Positions 55,807-64,000 of a DNA stretch of 64,000 bases are shown in pieces; positions within the stretch are counted from its first letter, which is position 1; the number at the start of each line of letters is the position of its first letter. This stretch comes from Martinezella tropici. Its GTDB lineage: Bacteria; Pseudomonadota; Alphaproteobacteria; Rhizobiales; Rhizobiaceae. The notes under the pieces were generated by a model that did no database searches, had not been told where the DNA came from, and saw only the letters and a list, made by a program, of their open reading frames with translations. The stretch spans positions 868,001 to 932,000 of the forward strand of contig JUHI01000001.1 of NCBI GenBank assembly GCA_000799755.1, in the 5' to 3' direction. A program made the translations under genes and the position numbers.

Positions 55807-57111
55807 TCAATGACTTTCCTGCTTCAACAGACCGTCGATGGCATCCAGCTTCGAGCGGCTCGTCGTGACGAATGCGTTGAACGAAGAGTCGGCCTCCTGC
55901 CGCCCTCCCTCCGGGGCGGGAGCCACGCTTGCCGAGGCTCCCTGCTCAACACCCGCCGTGCCGGGAGATTGGCCTCCCGCTTGATTCGTCACAGCAGCAT
56001 CGTGTTCAGTCTTCTGTTGGTTGGGCAGGTTAGGAACCTTGCCTTGCCCGAGGCTTGCAGCATCGGGCGTCCGCAATATCTCCTCTGCCACGGCCTTTGC
56101 GGCATCGCGCAATGCGCGATCCCTAGCGTTCAATTCGCCCGCCGGCATCTGGTTCACATCGTTGATCGCCGACTTCAGCTCAGGCGTCGATATGCCCGCC
56201 ACGCCGCCGTAGAAATTCGCAAGCGCACCGAAGGCATCGCTGCCGTCGCTGGAGATCGCCTGGGCACGGCCGGCCGCGAGCGCGGCAAGATCGGCCTTGC
56301 CGGCGATCGCCGCCCGGCGCGCCATGCGGAGATAGATCTCCCGTTGTCTCGGCGGGTCCATGAAGGACAGGATGTCGATGATGTCCTGCTGCTTGACGTC
56401 GGTATCGTGGTCCACCACCAGCTGCACGAAGAGATCGGCGAACTGGCTTGCATAGGGCGAATGCAGGAAGCGCCTGGTGTAACGCTGCGCATAGTCGAGC
56501 CCCCGCGGCACCATTCCCGCATCCGCACATAGAGCCAGCGAGCGGCGCAGCGCCGATTCCTCGACGATCGTGCCGGGCGCCATCAACCGCGCCCAGTCAT
56601 AGAGCTGCAAGGCGGCCTTGGCATTCTTGCCCGACATGACGTTTCCGGCAACCAGCGAGAGATAGGGACCGATCGGCTTGTCGCGGTATTCCTTGGCTAT
56701 GTCTGCAAGCGTATTGACGACGAGCAGCCCCTTACCGTTCAGATATTTCCTGAGGACATCCGCGACGCGATTGTCGAAATTACCATTGACGTCGCGCGAC
56801 ATCAGATATTCGAGCGTCTCGGGATTGCCGCCGCTCATGGCATAGATCAGCGCCGCATCAACATTGCGATTGTCCTCGAAGACGGATTTATCCGCATTGC
56901 GTAGACGTTCATCAATGGTGGCGAGCAGGAAACGCTGCATCTCGCCGGCGGAACTATCCCCCGCGACAACGGAATCCTGAACGAATTCAAGCGAGCGCAG
57001 CATCTTGTAGAGCGGCAGGCTGTCCTGCCCCTCGGCACTGGCAATCCCCGGCATCAGGATACCGAGGGTGAGCGTAAGCGCGAGGCGATGACGATGCTGT
57101 TTGCGCGCCAT
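55807..57111 (-). CDS. motC: Periplasmic motility protein MotC
   Basis: This 434-residue protein has a signal peptide (hydrophobic stretch L-A-L-T-L-T-L-G-I-L-M-P-G-I-A-S-A, cut after about residue 26), a helical middle, and an acidic C-terminal tail. MotC is specific to rhizobia, where it stays in the periplasm and binds MotB to help torque generation. No enzyme motif is present. It is three bases from motB and one from fliK, so the three are translated from one message. Confidence 0.92.
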   Translation of the reverse strand: MARKQHRHRLALTLTLGILMPGIASAEGQDSLPLYKMLRSLEFVQDSVVAGDSSAGEMQRFLLATIDERLRNADKSVFEDNRNVDAALIYAMSGGNPETLEYLMSRDVNGNFDNRVADVLRKYLNGKGLLVVNTLADIAKEYRDKPIGPYLSLVAGNVMSGKNAKAALQLYDWARLMAPGTIVEESALRRSLALCADAGMVPRGLDYAQRYTRRFLHSPYASQFADLFVQLVVDHDTDVKQQDIIDILSFMDPPRQREIYLRMARRAAIAGKADLAALAAGRAQAISSDGSDAFGALANFYGGVAGISTPELKSAINDVNQMPAGELNARDRALRDAAKAVAEEILRTPDAASLGQGKVPNLPNQQKTEHDAAVTNQAGGQSPGTAGVEQGASASVAPAPEGGRQEADSSFNAFVTTSRSKLDAIDGLLKQESH

Positions 57112-57114
57112 GAG

Positions 57115-58524
57115 CTATCCCTGCTTGCCTTGGCTCGGCTTGACCTTGCCCGGAGCAGGCTTGGCGGGCGTCTGAGGGTCCGTGACCGCTTGGTCCGCGG
57201 GTGTCGCGATCAGGATCTCGATGCGGCGATTGGCGTCGTTGAAGGGGTCGGCGGGCAGCTTCAGGCGGCGATCCGCGAAACCGGAGACTTGCGCAATCCG
57301 CTTTTCGTCCAGACCGCCGCTGGTCAGCATGTAATAGGCGCTCTGGGCGCGATCGAGCGACAAGCGCCAGTTGTCGTTGCGTCCGCCAACCATATAGGGG
57401 CGTCCGTCCGTGTGGCCGCGGATCAGGATCGAGCCCTTATGTTCGGCCAGGATCTTGCCGATCTTTTCCATCGCCAACACCATCTCGCGCCGCGGAACCG
57501 CCGAACCGATATTGAACATCGGATCGTTGCTCTGGTCGGAAATCGTCACCAGCACGCCGCCTTCGGCGGCGGTAACCTGCAGCCCCTCGGCCAGTTGACC
57601 GGCAACACCCTTGATCTCGGCCTGGATGGCCTGCTGCAAATCCTTGGCCTCCTGCTGCTGTGCCTTGGTCGGCGGGATGTCCTTGGCCTGAGGCAAGGCG
57701 GCATTATCCTCGAGCATCGAAGCATCGCTTTGCGCGGAGGCCTTGGCGAGCTGCTGCGTCTGCTTGTCCTGCTTGCTGCCCTGCGTCTGCTGCTCGCTGA
57801 CCGTCGGCTGCTGTTCGGGCGTTTGCGGCTGATCTGCCGGCTGACCGGCATCGGCGGCTGTCGCCTTCGACAGGGCGATGACTTCGCCCTTCGGCGATTG
57901 ATCCGACTTGGCGGACTGTTCCTCGTTTGCCTTCTTTGACGCGCTGGAAACCTGAACCTGCTTCGTCCAGAAATCCGGATCGAACGGATCGCGGTAGGCC
58001 TGGCCGCCATCCGCGCCGGTTGCCGGACCGGATTGAGCCGCTCCGCCGTCGCCCTTGGCGCTGACGTTTGCCTGTTGGCCGACTTCCTGCGCGATTTCGG
58101 CCAGCACCGAATAGGGATTCTCGAAGAAATCCGCTTCGGAGTAATTCGTCTGGTCGCCGGAGGTCGATGTCAGGTCTTCACCCGTTTTGGCTGATTTGCC
58201 GTTGTTCGGCTTGTCCTGGGCCTTGTCCGACTTCTGCTGGTTCTTTTCACCCTCGGCCTGATCGACGGGCTTCTTGAGGCCCTTTTCGGTGGGCTTCTCA
58301 TCGGCAAGCTTGATAGGATTGAAATAGGAGGCGACGGACGCCTTCGTTTCCTCGTTTGCGGCGTTGACCAACCACATCACGAGGAAGAAAGCCATCATCG
58401 CAGTCATGAAGTCGGCATAGGCGATCTTCCATGCGCCGCCATGCCCGCCTTCGTGATCGCCGCCGCCATGACGCTTGACGATGATGATCTCGTGCTTGCC
58501 GTGATTTTGATCGCCGTCGCTCAT
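57115..58524 (-). CDS. motB: Flagellar motor stator protein MotB
   Basis: This 469-residue stator subunit anchors the proton channel to peptidoglycan. The plug-helix segment W-K-I-A-Y-A-D-F-M-T-A-M-M-A-F-F near residues 32-47 contains the essential Asp, and the OmpA-like domain has I-R-G-H-T-D-G-R-P near residue 375 and R-A-Q-S-A near 405. A Gln/Lys/Ala-rich linker of about 270 residues joins the two and is much longer than in enteric MotB. Its start overlaps the previous stop as ATGA. motA is not in the window. Confidence 0.95.
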   Translation of the reverse strand: MSDGDQNHGKHEIIIVKRHGGGDHEGGHGGAWKIAYADFMTAMMAFFLVMWLVNAANEETKASVASYFNPIKLADEKPTEKGLKKPVDQAEGEKNQQKSDKAQDKPNNGKSAKTGEDLTSTSGDQTNYSEADFFENPYSVLAEIAQEVGQQANVSAKGDGGAAQSGPATGADGGQAYRDPFDPDFWTKQVQVSSASKKANEEQSAKSDQSPKGEVIALSKATAADAGQPADQPQTPEQQPTVSEQQTQGSKQDKQTQQLAKASAQSDASMLEDNAALPQAKDIPPTKAQQQEAKDLQQAIQAEIKGVAGQLAEGLQVTAAEGGVLVTISDQSNDPMFNIGSAVPRREMVLAMEKIGKILAEHKGSILIRGHTDGRPYMVGGRNDNWRLSLDRAQSAYYMLTSGGLDEKRIAQVSGFADRRLKLPADPFNDANRRIEILIATPADQAVTDPQTPAKPAPGKVKPSQGKQG

Positions 58525-59153
58525 TTCAAGATCTCTTTCAGACTGGCGGCCCAGGCGGACATGCGGGTTACGAGAACGCTCTCGCCGATCGTGACGGTGA
58601 GATCGATGTCGTCAGCCTCGACGTGGCGCAGGAGCGAACCGTCATCGCCGAGACGGTCGTGAAGGACCTCGAAAAGATGGCGCGGGCCGCTGACCGAGAT
58701 CGGGCCGGCGCTGCCGTCGAGAATCGCAACCCTCACCAGTTCGGCGAGATCGGCGACGGCCTTGGTCGTCAGCGTCTCGGTCATGATCGGCGCAAGGATG
58801 GCGGCGACTTCGGTGCTGATCGCCTGCCCGAGCATCGCGGCGATCCGCGTCACATCCGCCGCGATCTTCTCCGCCGCCTGCTCCTCGTAGCGTATGCGCA
58901 TCGCATCCATTTCGGCCCGAGACGCTGCGTCCCTTGCCTCAAGCTCGGCCTGATGCTTCTGCGTCAATTCCTGCGTCGCCGCTTCGTGCCCTTCCATATA
59001 GGCGGCACGACGCTCGGCCTCGATATCGATGGGCGGTGCGAGCGGGCTTTCGATGAACTCCGCCGGCTCCGCAAAAACCATATCCTCGACGTGGGGAGGA
59101 ACAACCTGCTCGGCGCTGAAATCCTTGAGATATCGGGATAATGTCAGGCTCAC
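58521..59153 (-). CDS. FliH-like flagellar operon protein
   Basis: The 210-residue protein has a short N-terminal section, a charged coiled coil (about residues 45-95) and a C-terminal alpha/beta part. This is the layout of FliH, the stator-like partner of the FliI ATPase, and its place at the head of motB-motC-fliK is in keeping with a flagellar role. Sequence identity to FliH is not something I can show. The start is a GTG at 59153 with GGGGAG upstream. The next gene overlaps as ATGA. About 245 bases before it are free and should contain the promoter. Confidence 0.6.
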   Translation of the reverse strand: MSLTLSRYLKDFSAEQVVPPHVEDMVFAEPAEFIESPLAPPIDIEAERRAAYMEGHEAATQELTQKHQAELEARDAASRAEMDAMRIRYEEQAAEKIAADVTRIAAMLGQAISTEVAAILAPIMTETLTTKAVADLAELVRVAILDGSAGPISVSGPRHLFEVLHDRLGDDGSLLRHVEADDIDLTVTIGESVLVTRMSAWAASLKEILK

Positions 59154-59397
59154 GCGCGCATCTCCCCATGCGCGTCACAAAGACGCTGCAAGTCGATGCC
59201 ACCAAGGGGCCGATCCATTCCCATTCTCAAAACGTCGATCATCACGCTTCCGGTTTCCGTCCTCGTGCCACGCTTTCGGAGACCGTTGTCACCGGCACAT
59301 TGCGCAACCAAGCCAATGCGAAAGACCGTAGGCAGTCAAACTTGTGCGAGGATGAATGCGATGCGCTATTGCCGATCCGACGCAGCCGCCCCGACGA

Positions 59398-60378
59398 TCA
59401 TTTCGACTGGAGGATAATCAACACCTTGCTCGCCATGCTGTTGGCGATCGACAATGCCTGGACACCCATCTGTTGCGCAGTCTGCAGAGCGCTCTGTCGA
59501 ACCGAGGCTTCTTCCATATTCGTATCGACGAGATCGCCGACGCTGCTCTTGATGGCATCGCTGAGTTTGGAGATGTAGTCCGACTGGCTATCGATATTCG
59601 ACTTCATCAGACCCAGCGTCGAATCCGCAGAGGTCGCCGACTTCAGGAGCGAATTGGTGACGTTGATCATATCCGTCAGCTCGTCGGCGGTTGTGCTGCT
59701 CGACAGAGCGATCTCGGTCCCGCCCGCCGGCGTCGAGCCGCCGCTGGCCGCCAGGAGATAATAGTTGCGAGCTGTGCCGCCGCTGCTGCTGGAAGTGCCG
59801 AGCGTGCTGGCATCCACATTTTTCGTCAGCAAGCCCCGGCTGGGATTTGCGGTGTCGATCATCAAGGTCTGGGAACTGTCGTAGTTGATGGTCGTGAAGC
59901 TGATCTGCCCGCTTGTTCCGCGCGTGAAGTTGCTGATCACGGATTGCTGCGTGGTGGGCTGCTGCGCCGAATTGTAGAGCCAGTTCTCACCGGAGAAGGA
60001 AGCCGACTGGGTTACCGATTGCAGCTGCCCCTTGAGCTGCTGAATATCGGAATTGATGGCATCCTTGTCGGTACCCGCCTCCGTAGCAGAAACCAGCTTG
60101 GCCTGGATCTGGGTCAGCAGGCTGACGACCGTATCCATGGCGGTGGACGCGGTGTCGACCTTGGACGCGCCGAGACCCAGCGCATCGGTAATCGTCGAAA
60201 GACTGCTCTGGTCCGAGCGCATGGTGGTCGCCATCGACCAATAGGTCGGATCGTCGCTTGCCGTCTGGATGCGGTAACCGGATGAGACCTGCTGCTGCAC
60301 GACACCGAGATCTGTGTTGATTCCGCGCAGCACGGTCAGCGCCGCCGACGCGGCAGGATTCGTCGTCACATTGCTCAT
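59398..60378 (-). CDS. Divergent flagellin
   Basis: This 326-residue protein has both conserved flagellin ends: V-S-S-G-Y-R-I-Q-T-A-S-D-D-P near residues 30-43 and the C-terminal helix with N-M-E-E-A-S-V-R-Q-S-A-L-Q near residues 288-300. It differs strongly from the flagellin next door in the first 40 residues (M-S-N-V-T-T-N-P rather than M-T-S-I-L-T-N) and in its Ser/Thr/Gly-rich middle. I use the ATG at 60378, since the longer frame to 60444 adds residues not found in flagellins. It is probably a minor filament subunit. Confidence 0.88.
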   Translation of the reverse strand: MSNVTTNPAASAALTVLRGINTDLGVVQQQVSSGYRIQTASDDPTYWSMATTMRSDQSSLSTITDALGLGASKVDTASTAMDTVVSLLTQIQAKLVSATEAGTDKDAINSDIQQLKGQLQSVTQSASFSGENWLYNSAQQPTTQQSVISNFTRGTSGQISFTTINYDSSQTLMIDTANPSRGLLTKNVDASTLGTSSSSGGTARNYYLLAASGGSTPAGGTEIALSSSTTADELTDMINVTNSLLKSATSADSTLGLMKSNIDSQSDYISKLSDAIKSSVGDLVDTNMEEASVRQSALQTAQQMGVQALSIANSMASKVLIILQSK

Positions 60379-60634
60379 CTGAAAATCCGTAATTCCATTG
60401 GGAGTGGCAAGCCGGGCCGATCCGGCAGCAACGATTGGCCTCATGCCCGCCAGCGGGAGATCTCCCAGCGCGGCCCGTCGCTAAAACACGACCCGGCTGC
60501 CGCTCGAGAAAGGAACGAAAGCCGGATCTGCACAAAGACTGCAAATCAATTGGCGGCAAGGTTAACAAAAGCTTGTACGCGGCGACAAGAGAGAAAAGCC
60601 GCCGCGCCATATCAACGCAAGCTCCAGTCAAGGC

Positions 60635-61555
60635 TCACTTGAAGAGGGCGAGAACGTTTTGCGCACTGGTGTTTGCGATCTGCAGCGACTGGATGGCCAA
60701 CTGCTGCTGGGTCTGGAGCGCCGACAGCTTGCTCGACTCTTCTTCCATGTCCGCATCGACCAGCTTGCCAACGCCGGAATCGATCGTGTCGCGCAGGGTG
60801 GAGACGAAGCTCGTCTGGAGATCGATGCGGGTCGAGAGCGAGCCGAGCTGCGAAGCCGTGCTGTTCATGGCGTTGAGAGCGCCTTGTACCAGGTTCATCG
60901 CCTTGCCGATATCGCCGCTCGTCATGTTGGTGATGTCGAGGCTGAAAACGGAATAGGCCTTGCCGCTGATGGTCTGCTTGCTGCCAAGGATCCCCGAACC
61001 CGTGTCGATCGTTCCATTGCTTTTCGCACCGAAGAGGACGTTGCCCTGCGAGCCTGTGTTGAAGGCGTAGCTGGTGCTGTTGACGGAAACCGTGCCGTTA
61101 TTGTTGCGCACGAAGGAGGAGACGACCGAGGCCGAAGCACCGTTGACGGCATACATCCAGTTCTGCCCCGAGAAGGATGCGGATTGAGCAATGCTCGCCA
61201 GCTGCTGCTGAAGCTGTGCGATTTCCTCCTGGACGTCCGATTTCGACACGCTGTTTTCGGTTGCCGCGACGAGCTTGTCCTTGATCTGCTGAACGACCGT
61301 GATGGAGTTATCCATTGCGGTATAGGCCGTATCGACCTTGGCAGCACCCAGGCCCAATGCATCCGAGACGGCGGAGAGCGCGCTGTTGTCGGACCGCATG
61401 GTCGTCGCGATCGACCAATAGGCGGCGTTGTCGGATGCCTTGGCGACCTTGTAGCCGGAGGAAACGCGGCTTTGCGTGTCCTGCAGGCTTGCGTTGATGG
61501 TGCGCAGGGTTTGGAGGGCGGACATCGCCGCGTCGTTTGTGAGGATGCTTGTCAT
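60635..61555 (-). CDS. Flagellin, standard rhizobial type
   Basis: This 306-residue filament protein starts with M-T-S-I-L-T-N-D-A-A, followed by S-R-V-S-S-G-Y-K-V near residues 29-37 and A-L-G-L-G-A-A-K-V-D-T-A near residues 66-77, and ends with the conserved Q-I-A-N-T-S-A-Q-N-V-L-A-L-F helix. It is like FlaA/FlaC-type flagellins of rhizobia and slightly short, with a reduced outer domain. AAGGGGC precedes the ATG at 61555. Upstream lies an unusual array of GTTAAC sites. The divergent flagellin gene follows after 256 bases. Confidence 0.92.
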   Translation of the reverse strand: MTSILTNDAAMSALQTLRTINASLQDTQSRVSSGYKVAKASDNAAYWSIATTMRSDNSALSAVSDALGLGAAKVDTAYTAMDNSITVVQQIKDKLVAATENSVSKSDVQEEIAQLQQQLASIAQSASFSGQNWMYAVNGASASVVSSFVRNNNGTVSVNSTSYAFNTGSQGNVLFGAKSNGTIDTGSGILGSKQTISGKAYSVFSLDITNMTSGDIGKAMNLVQGALNAMNSTASQLGSLSTRIDLQTSFVSTLRDTIDSGVGKLVDADMEEESSKLSALQTQQQLAIQSLQIANTSAQNVLALFK

Positions 61556-62011
61556 CGAAAAGTGCCCCTTGTGGCTGAATTTGGAAGGGACATTCCGGTC
61601 TGCGGCCGGGAACGGCAATCAGCCTCATGCTTGTTAACCGCCTCTTAGGAGAGGTTAACCAACCGTTGCGCTAGCTGCAACTGACAGCATCAGGGTTAAT
61701 AAAAGGTTAACTCCACCTCAAAAAGTTAACGGAATCGTTTGTACCGTTAACAGGCTCGCTCGATATCATGCCGCCGACACCGCCACCTTTCATTGAACCC
61801 CATGGCGCACTATCCGTCTGGCGTGCGCAGAGATCGGCTTTTCGAGCCAAAGATCGCCGTTTGACGGGTCGCAAGGGCCGCAGGTCAGCTTCGCGCCACC
61901 TTCGGCGGCGTAGCATGCCCGCGATGCGTCCATGTCCGGGCGAGAAGTGGCCAGTGCCTCGGCGGCACTCCACGGCGGGGCCGTCATCGGCGGTCCCTAT
62001 GTGAGGTTGAG
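61556..62011. other. Divergent intergenic region between flagellin and decarboxylase genes
   Basis: These 456 bases hold no convincing gene. The left third (61633-61751) has the repeated GTTAAC sites listed separately. The right half is GC-rich and has several short overlapping ORFs; one on the minus strand from 61987 to 61790 (65 codons, with AGGGA upstream) is the only one with a plausible start, but it has no recognisable family. Confidence 0.5.
61633..61751. promoter_or_regulatory. Array of GTTAAC sites
   Basis: The palindrome GTTAAC occurs at 61633, 61654, 61706, 61725 and 61746, and a variant GTTAAT at 61695. The spacings of 21, 41, 11, 19 and 21 bases are close to multiples of one helix turn, so the sites face about the same side of the DNA. 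The array lies 78-196 bases before the flagellin start and may bind its activator. One more GTTAAC lies before the divergent flagellin, at 60561. Confidence 0.5.
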
Positions 62012-63499
62012 ATGTTCAGTTTGCAGGACGCCGGACGAGCGGCGGTCGATCGCCACGAGCGAACGAGCCTCGACCCCGATGATTGGCAGGCCCTGCGCAA
62101 GCAGGGCCATCAGATGCTCGACGACATGTTCGATCATCTCCAGTCGCTTGGAACGAAGCCTGTCTGGCAGCATCCCCCCTCCTCCGCCCGCGCCTTGCTC
62201 GATGCACCGCTGCCCACCAAGGCCAGTGATCTTGCCGAGATCCATGCCATCTTCCGGGAGAATATCCTCCCCTATGGCAGCGGCAATATTCATCCGGGCT
62301 TCATGGGCTGGGTCCAGGGCGGCGGCACGGTTACCGGCATGCTGGCCGAGATGCTTGCGGGCGGGCTGAATGCCAATCTCGGCGGGCGCGACCACATGCC
62401 GATCGAGGTCGAGCGCCAGATCATCCGCTGGACGCGCGAGATCTTCTCTTTTCCGGAGACGGCGGGCGGCATTTTCCTGACCGGCGCATCGCAGGCCAAT
62501 TTCGTTGCGGTGCAGATCGCCAGATGCCGCAAGCTCGGACGCGACGTGCGCGTGACCGGCCTCTCCGACGAATCCCGGCTTGTCGCCTATGCCTCAAGCG
62601 AGGTGCATGGCTGCGTTCCCCGCGCCTTCGAAATGTCCGGCATCGGCAGCGATCAGCTGCGACGCATCCCGGTCAATCATCTCGGCCAGATCGACGTCGA
62701 TGCACTGGAACAGACCATCCTTCGTGACAGACAGGAGGGTTTCGTGCCGTTCCTGGTCATCGGCAGCGCGGGGACGGTCAATACCGGCGCCGTCGACGAC
62801 CTCGCCGCGCTGCGACGTATCGCCGACGGCTACGATCTTCATTTTCACGTCGACGGCGCGCTGGGCGCCCTCGGCATACTGAGCCCTGACCTTGCGCCTC
62901 TGTTCGCCGGGATCGACAGCTGCGATTCGCTTGCCTTCGATTTCCACAAATGGGGCCAGGTGCCCTATGATGCCGGCTTCCTGCTCGTGCGGGACAGCGA
63001 ATGGCAGCGGCAAACCTTCGCCTCGGATGCCGCCTATCTCAGCCGCGCCACCACGGGGCTTGCCGGCGGAGACTGGTGGCCCTGCGACTACGGCCCGGAT
63101 CTGTCGCGCGGCTTCAGGGCGCTGAAGACCTGGTTCACGCTGAAAACCCATGGCACCGAAGCGCTGGGGAATGCGATGAGCGCCAATTGTAGGCTGGCCC
63201 GCGCGCTCGCCGGGCGCATCGAACGGGAACCTACCCTGAAACTGCTCGCACCGGTCGCGCTCAATATCGTCTGCTTCGCCTATGTCGGCCCGAACGGGAC
63301 GGCGCCTGCATCGGTCAATTCCCATATCGTCGAGCGGCTACATGCCGAAGGCCGCGTCGCTCCATCCCTGACCCATCTGAACGGGCAGCCGGCAATCCGC
63401 GCCGCGATCGTCAACCACCGCACGCGGCAGGCCGACATAGACGCGCTCGTTCACAGCGTTTTGACAATCGGCTCGCAACAGGACCTCCCCCAATGCTGA
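62012..63499 (+). CDS. PLP-dependent amino acid decarboxylase (group II)
   Basis: The 495-residue enzyme has the group II decarboxylase fold. H-x-G-F-M near residues 93-97 forms part of the substrate pocket, F-H-V-D-G-A-L-G near residues 278-285 holds the cofactor-binding Asp, and D-F-H-K-W-G-Q-V near residues 311-318 holds the PLP-binding Lys. The family includes aromatic amino acid, glutamate, diaminobutyrate and cysteine-sulfinate decarboxylases; the D-G-A in place of the usual D-A-A and the general pattern do not decide the substrate. It is followed by an overlapping partial gene, so the amine it makes may be used by that product. It is divergent from flagellin. Confidence 0.88.
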   Translation: MFSLQDAGRAAVDRHERTSLDPDDWQALRKQGHQMLDDMFDHLQSLGTKPVWQHPPSSARALLDAPLPTKASDLAEIHAIFRENILPYGSGNIHPGFMGWVQGGGTVTGMLAEMLAGGLNANLGGRDHMPIEVERQIIRWTREIFSFPETAGGIFLTGASQANFVAVQIARCRKLGRDVRVTGLSDESRLVAYASSEVHGCVPRAFEMSGIGSDQLRRIPVNHLGQIDVDALEQTILRDRQEGFVPFLVIGSAGTVNTGAVDDLAALRRIADGYDLHFHVDGALGALGILSPDLAPLFAGIDSCDSLAFDFHKWGQVPYDAGFLLVRDSEWQRQTFASDAAYLSRATTGLAGGDWWPCDYGPDLSRGFRALKTWFTLKTHGTEALGNAMSANCRLARALAGRIEREPTLKLLAPVALNIVCFAYVGPNGTAPASVNSHIVERLHAEGRVAPSLTHLNGQPAIRAAIVNHRTRQADIDALVHSVLTIGSQQDLPQC

Positions 63500-64000
63500 T
63501 GACCAAAGCCCCGACCATCGATCCGGTTTCGCCCAGCACGCCTGACGCCTCGCGCATTCTCGGTATGCAGAGGATCGTTTCGCTCGTCTATGCCGGTCGC
63601 GACGTGACGCCGCTGTGGAACGAGCTCATGCAGCGCGTGACGGCGGACCCGACCGATGCGGCCGCATTCATGGATCTCGCGATTATCCTACAGACCCTCG
63701 GCCGCACCGAGGAGGCTCGCCAGATCCTGAAAAACGCCGTGCAATTGCGCCGCGACTTTTCTGTGGTCCATGGCAATGGAACCGGGCGACATCTGCTGGC
63801 CTTCGTCACCGAAGGCGACTTCATGGCCAACACGCCTCTGGATTTTCTGCTGGCGGGCAGCAATTGCGTGCTGTTGCTGCGCTACGTCAACCTGGAAGTC
63901 ACTGAAATCACCGATCTGCCGGATCACGACGTCGCCTTCATGGCGATCGGAGAGTCGACCGAAAACGCGCCGCTGCTTGCCCATATGCAAAAACTGCTTG
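63493..64000 (+). CDS. 5' part of a TPR-containing, possibly ATP-grasp-type protein
   Basis: The frame opens with ATG at 63493, overlaps the decarboxylase stop by 7 bases and is still open at the window end; 169 residues are seen. Residues 25-85 form a helical repeat pair with a TPR pattern (A-F-M-D-L-A-I-I-L-Q-T-L-G-R-T-E-E-A). From residue 98 an alpha/beta segment begins: L-L-A-F-V-T, G-D-F-M-A-N-T-P-L-D-F-L-L, then D-H-D-V-A-F-M-A-I-G-E-S near residue 147. This second part resembles the pre-domain of ATP-grasp ligases. The ligase idea is from memory of similar proteins and needs the missing part. Confidence 0.6.
   Translation, partial: MLMTKAPTIDPVSPSTPDASRILGMQRIVSLVYAGRDVTPLWNELMQRVTADPTDAAAFMDLAIILQTLGRTEEARQILKNAVQLRRDFSVVHGNGTGRHLLAFVTEGDFMANTPLDFLLAGSNCVLLLRYVNLEVTEITDLPDHDVAFMAIGESTENAPLLAHMQKLL

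Noticed and set aside
61790-61987. 65-codon minus-strand ORF in the flagellin-decarboxylase gap
   Set aside because: AGGGA lies upstream, but the product matches no family and codon use is not convincing; noted only as a possibility.
61768-62004. 78-codon ORF before the decarboxylase gene
   Set aside because: Pro/Arg/Ser-rich product of random look, no ribosome site, overlaps other equally weak ORFs on the opposite strand.

Overview
The window looks like a piece of the main chromosome of an alphaproteobacterium in the Rhizobiaceae (Rhizobium/Sinorhizobium/Agrobacterium type). The evidence is high GC coding sequence, a zwf-pgl-edd Entner-Doudoroff operon next to an aglR/aglEFGAK alpha-glucoside operon, and a flagellar block of the type known from Sinorhizobium meliloti (rem, motB, motC, fliK, flgK, flgL, flaF, flbT, flgD, fliQ, flhA, fliR). 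The S. meliloti comparison is from memory, not from a search. No rRNA, tRNA, CRISPR array, transposase, integrase or origin was recognised, so this reads as core genome with small accessory inserts.

Layout. Bases 1-5000 hold the end of a drug/metabolite exporter, a secreted ankyrin-repeat protein, an unknown small protein, a tandem GNAT acetyltransferase and a DEAD-box RNA helicase. Bases 5200-13450 hold acetoacetyl-CoA synthetase, an AsmA-type protein and a putrescine importer (potFGHI). Bases 13750-20930 hold an aldo/keto reductase, a LysR regulator, a large chemoreceptor, a second ankyrin protein and an HI0933-type flavoprotein. A PuuA/PuuB pair for gamma-glutamyl-putrescine metabolism follows at 21065-23812. 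The Entner-Doudoroff operon lies at 23945-28123, followed by a Tat-type metallophosphoesterase, a lipoprotein and a PilZ-like protein. The agl operon and its LacI-type regulator lie at 30986-38784, then folD and two polysaccharide-type genes (Wzz-like and WecG-like). Almost everything from 42902 to 61555 is flagellar and on the minus strand: two dissimilar flagellins, motor genes, the class III regulator rem, hook-filament junction genes and export-gate genes. The right edge (62012-64000) carries a PLP-dependent decarboxylase overlapping the start of a second gene that is cut by the window end.

How the parts fit. Alpha-glucosides imported by AglEFG-K are cut to glucose by AglA, and glucose 6-phosphate enters the zwf-pgl-edd route. 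Putrescine imported by PotFGHI can be glutamylated by PuuA and oxidised by PuuB. AglR has two identical palindromic operator candidates flanking the aglE/aglR divergent promoters. Both solute-binding-protein genes (potF, aglE) are followed by a strong hairpin, a usual way to make more binding protein than permease. In the flagellar block the expected flgE between rem and flgK is missing and is replaced by an intrinsic terminator and a 67-codon ORF.

Best candidates for something not yet described: the decarboxylase plus TPR/ligase-like pair at the right edge, the repeated GTTAAC sites between the flagellin and that pair, the strongly divergent second flagellin, and the small flagellar-operon proteins with only architectural matches.
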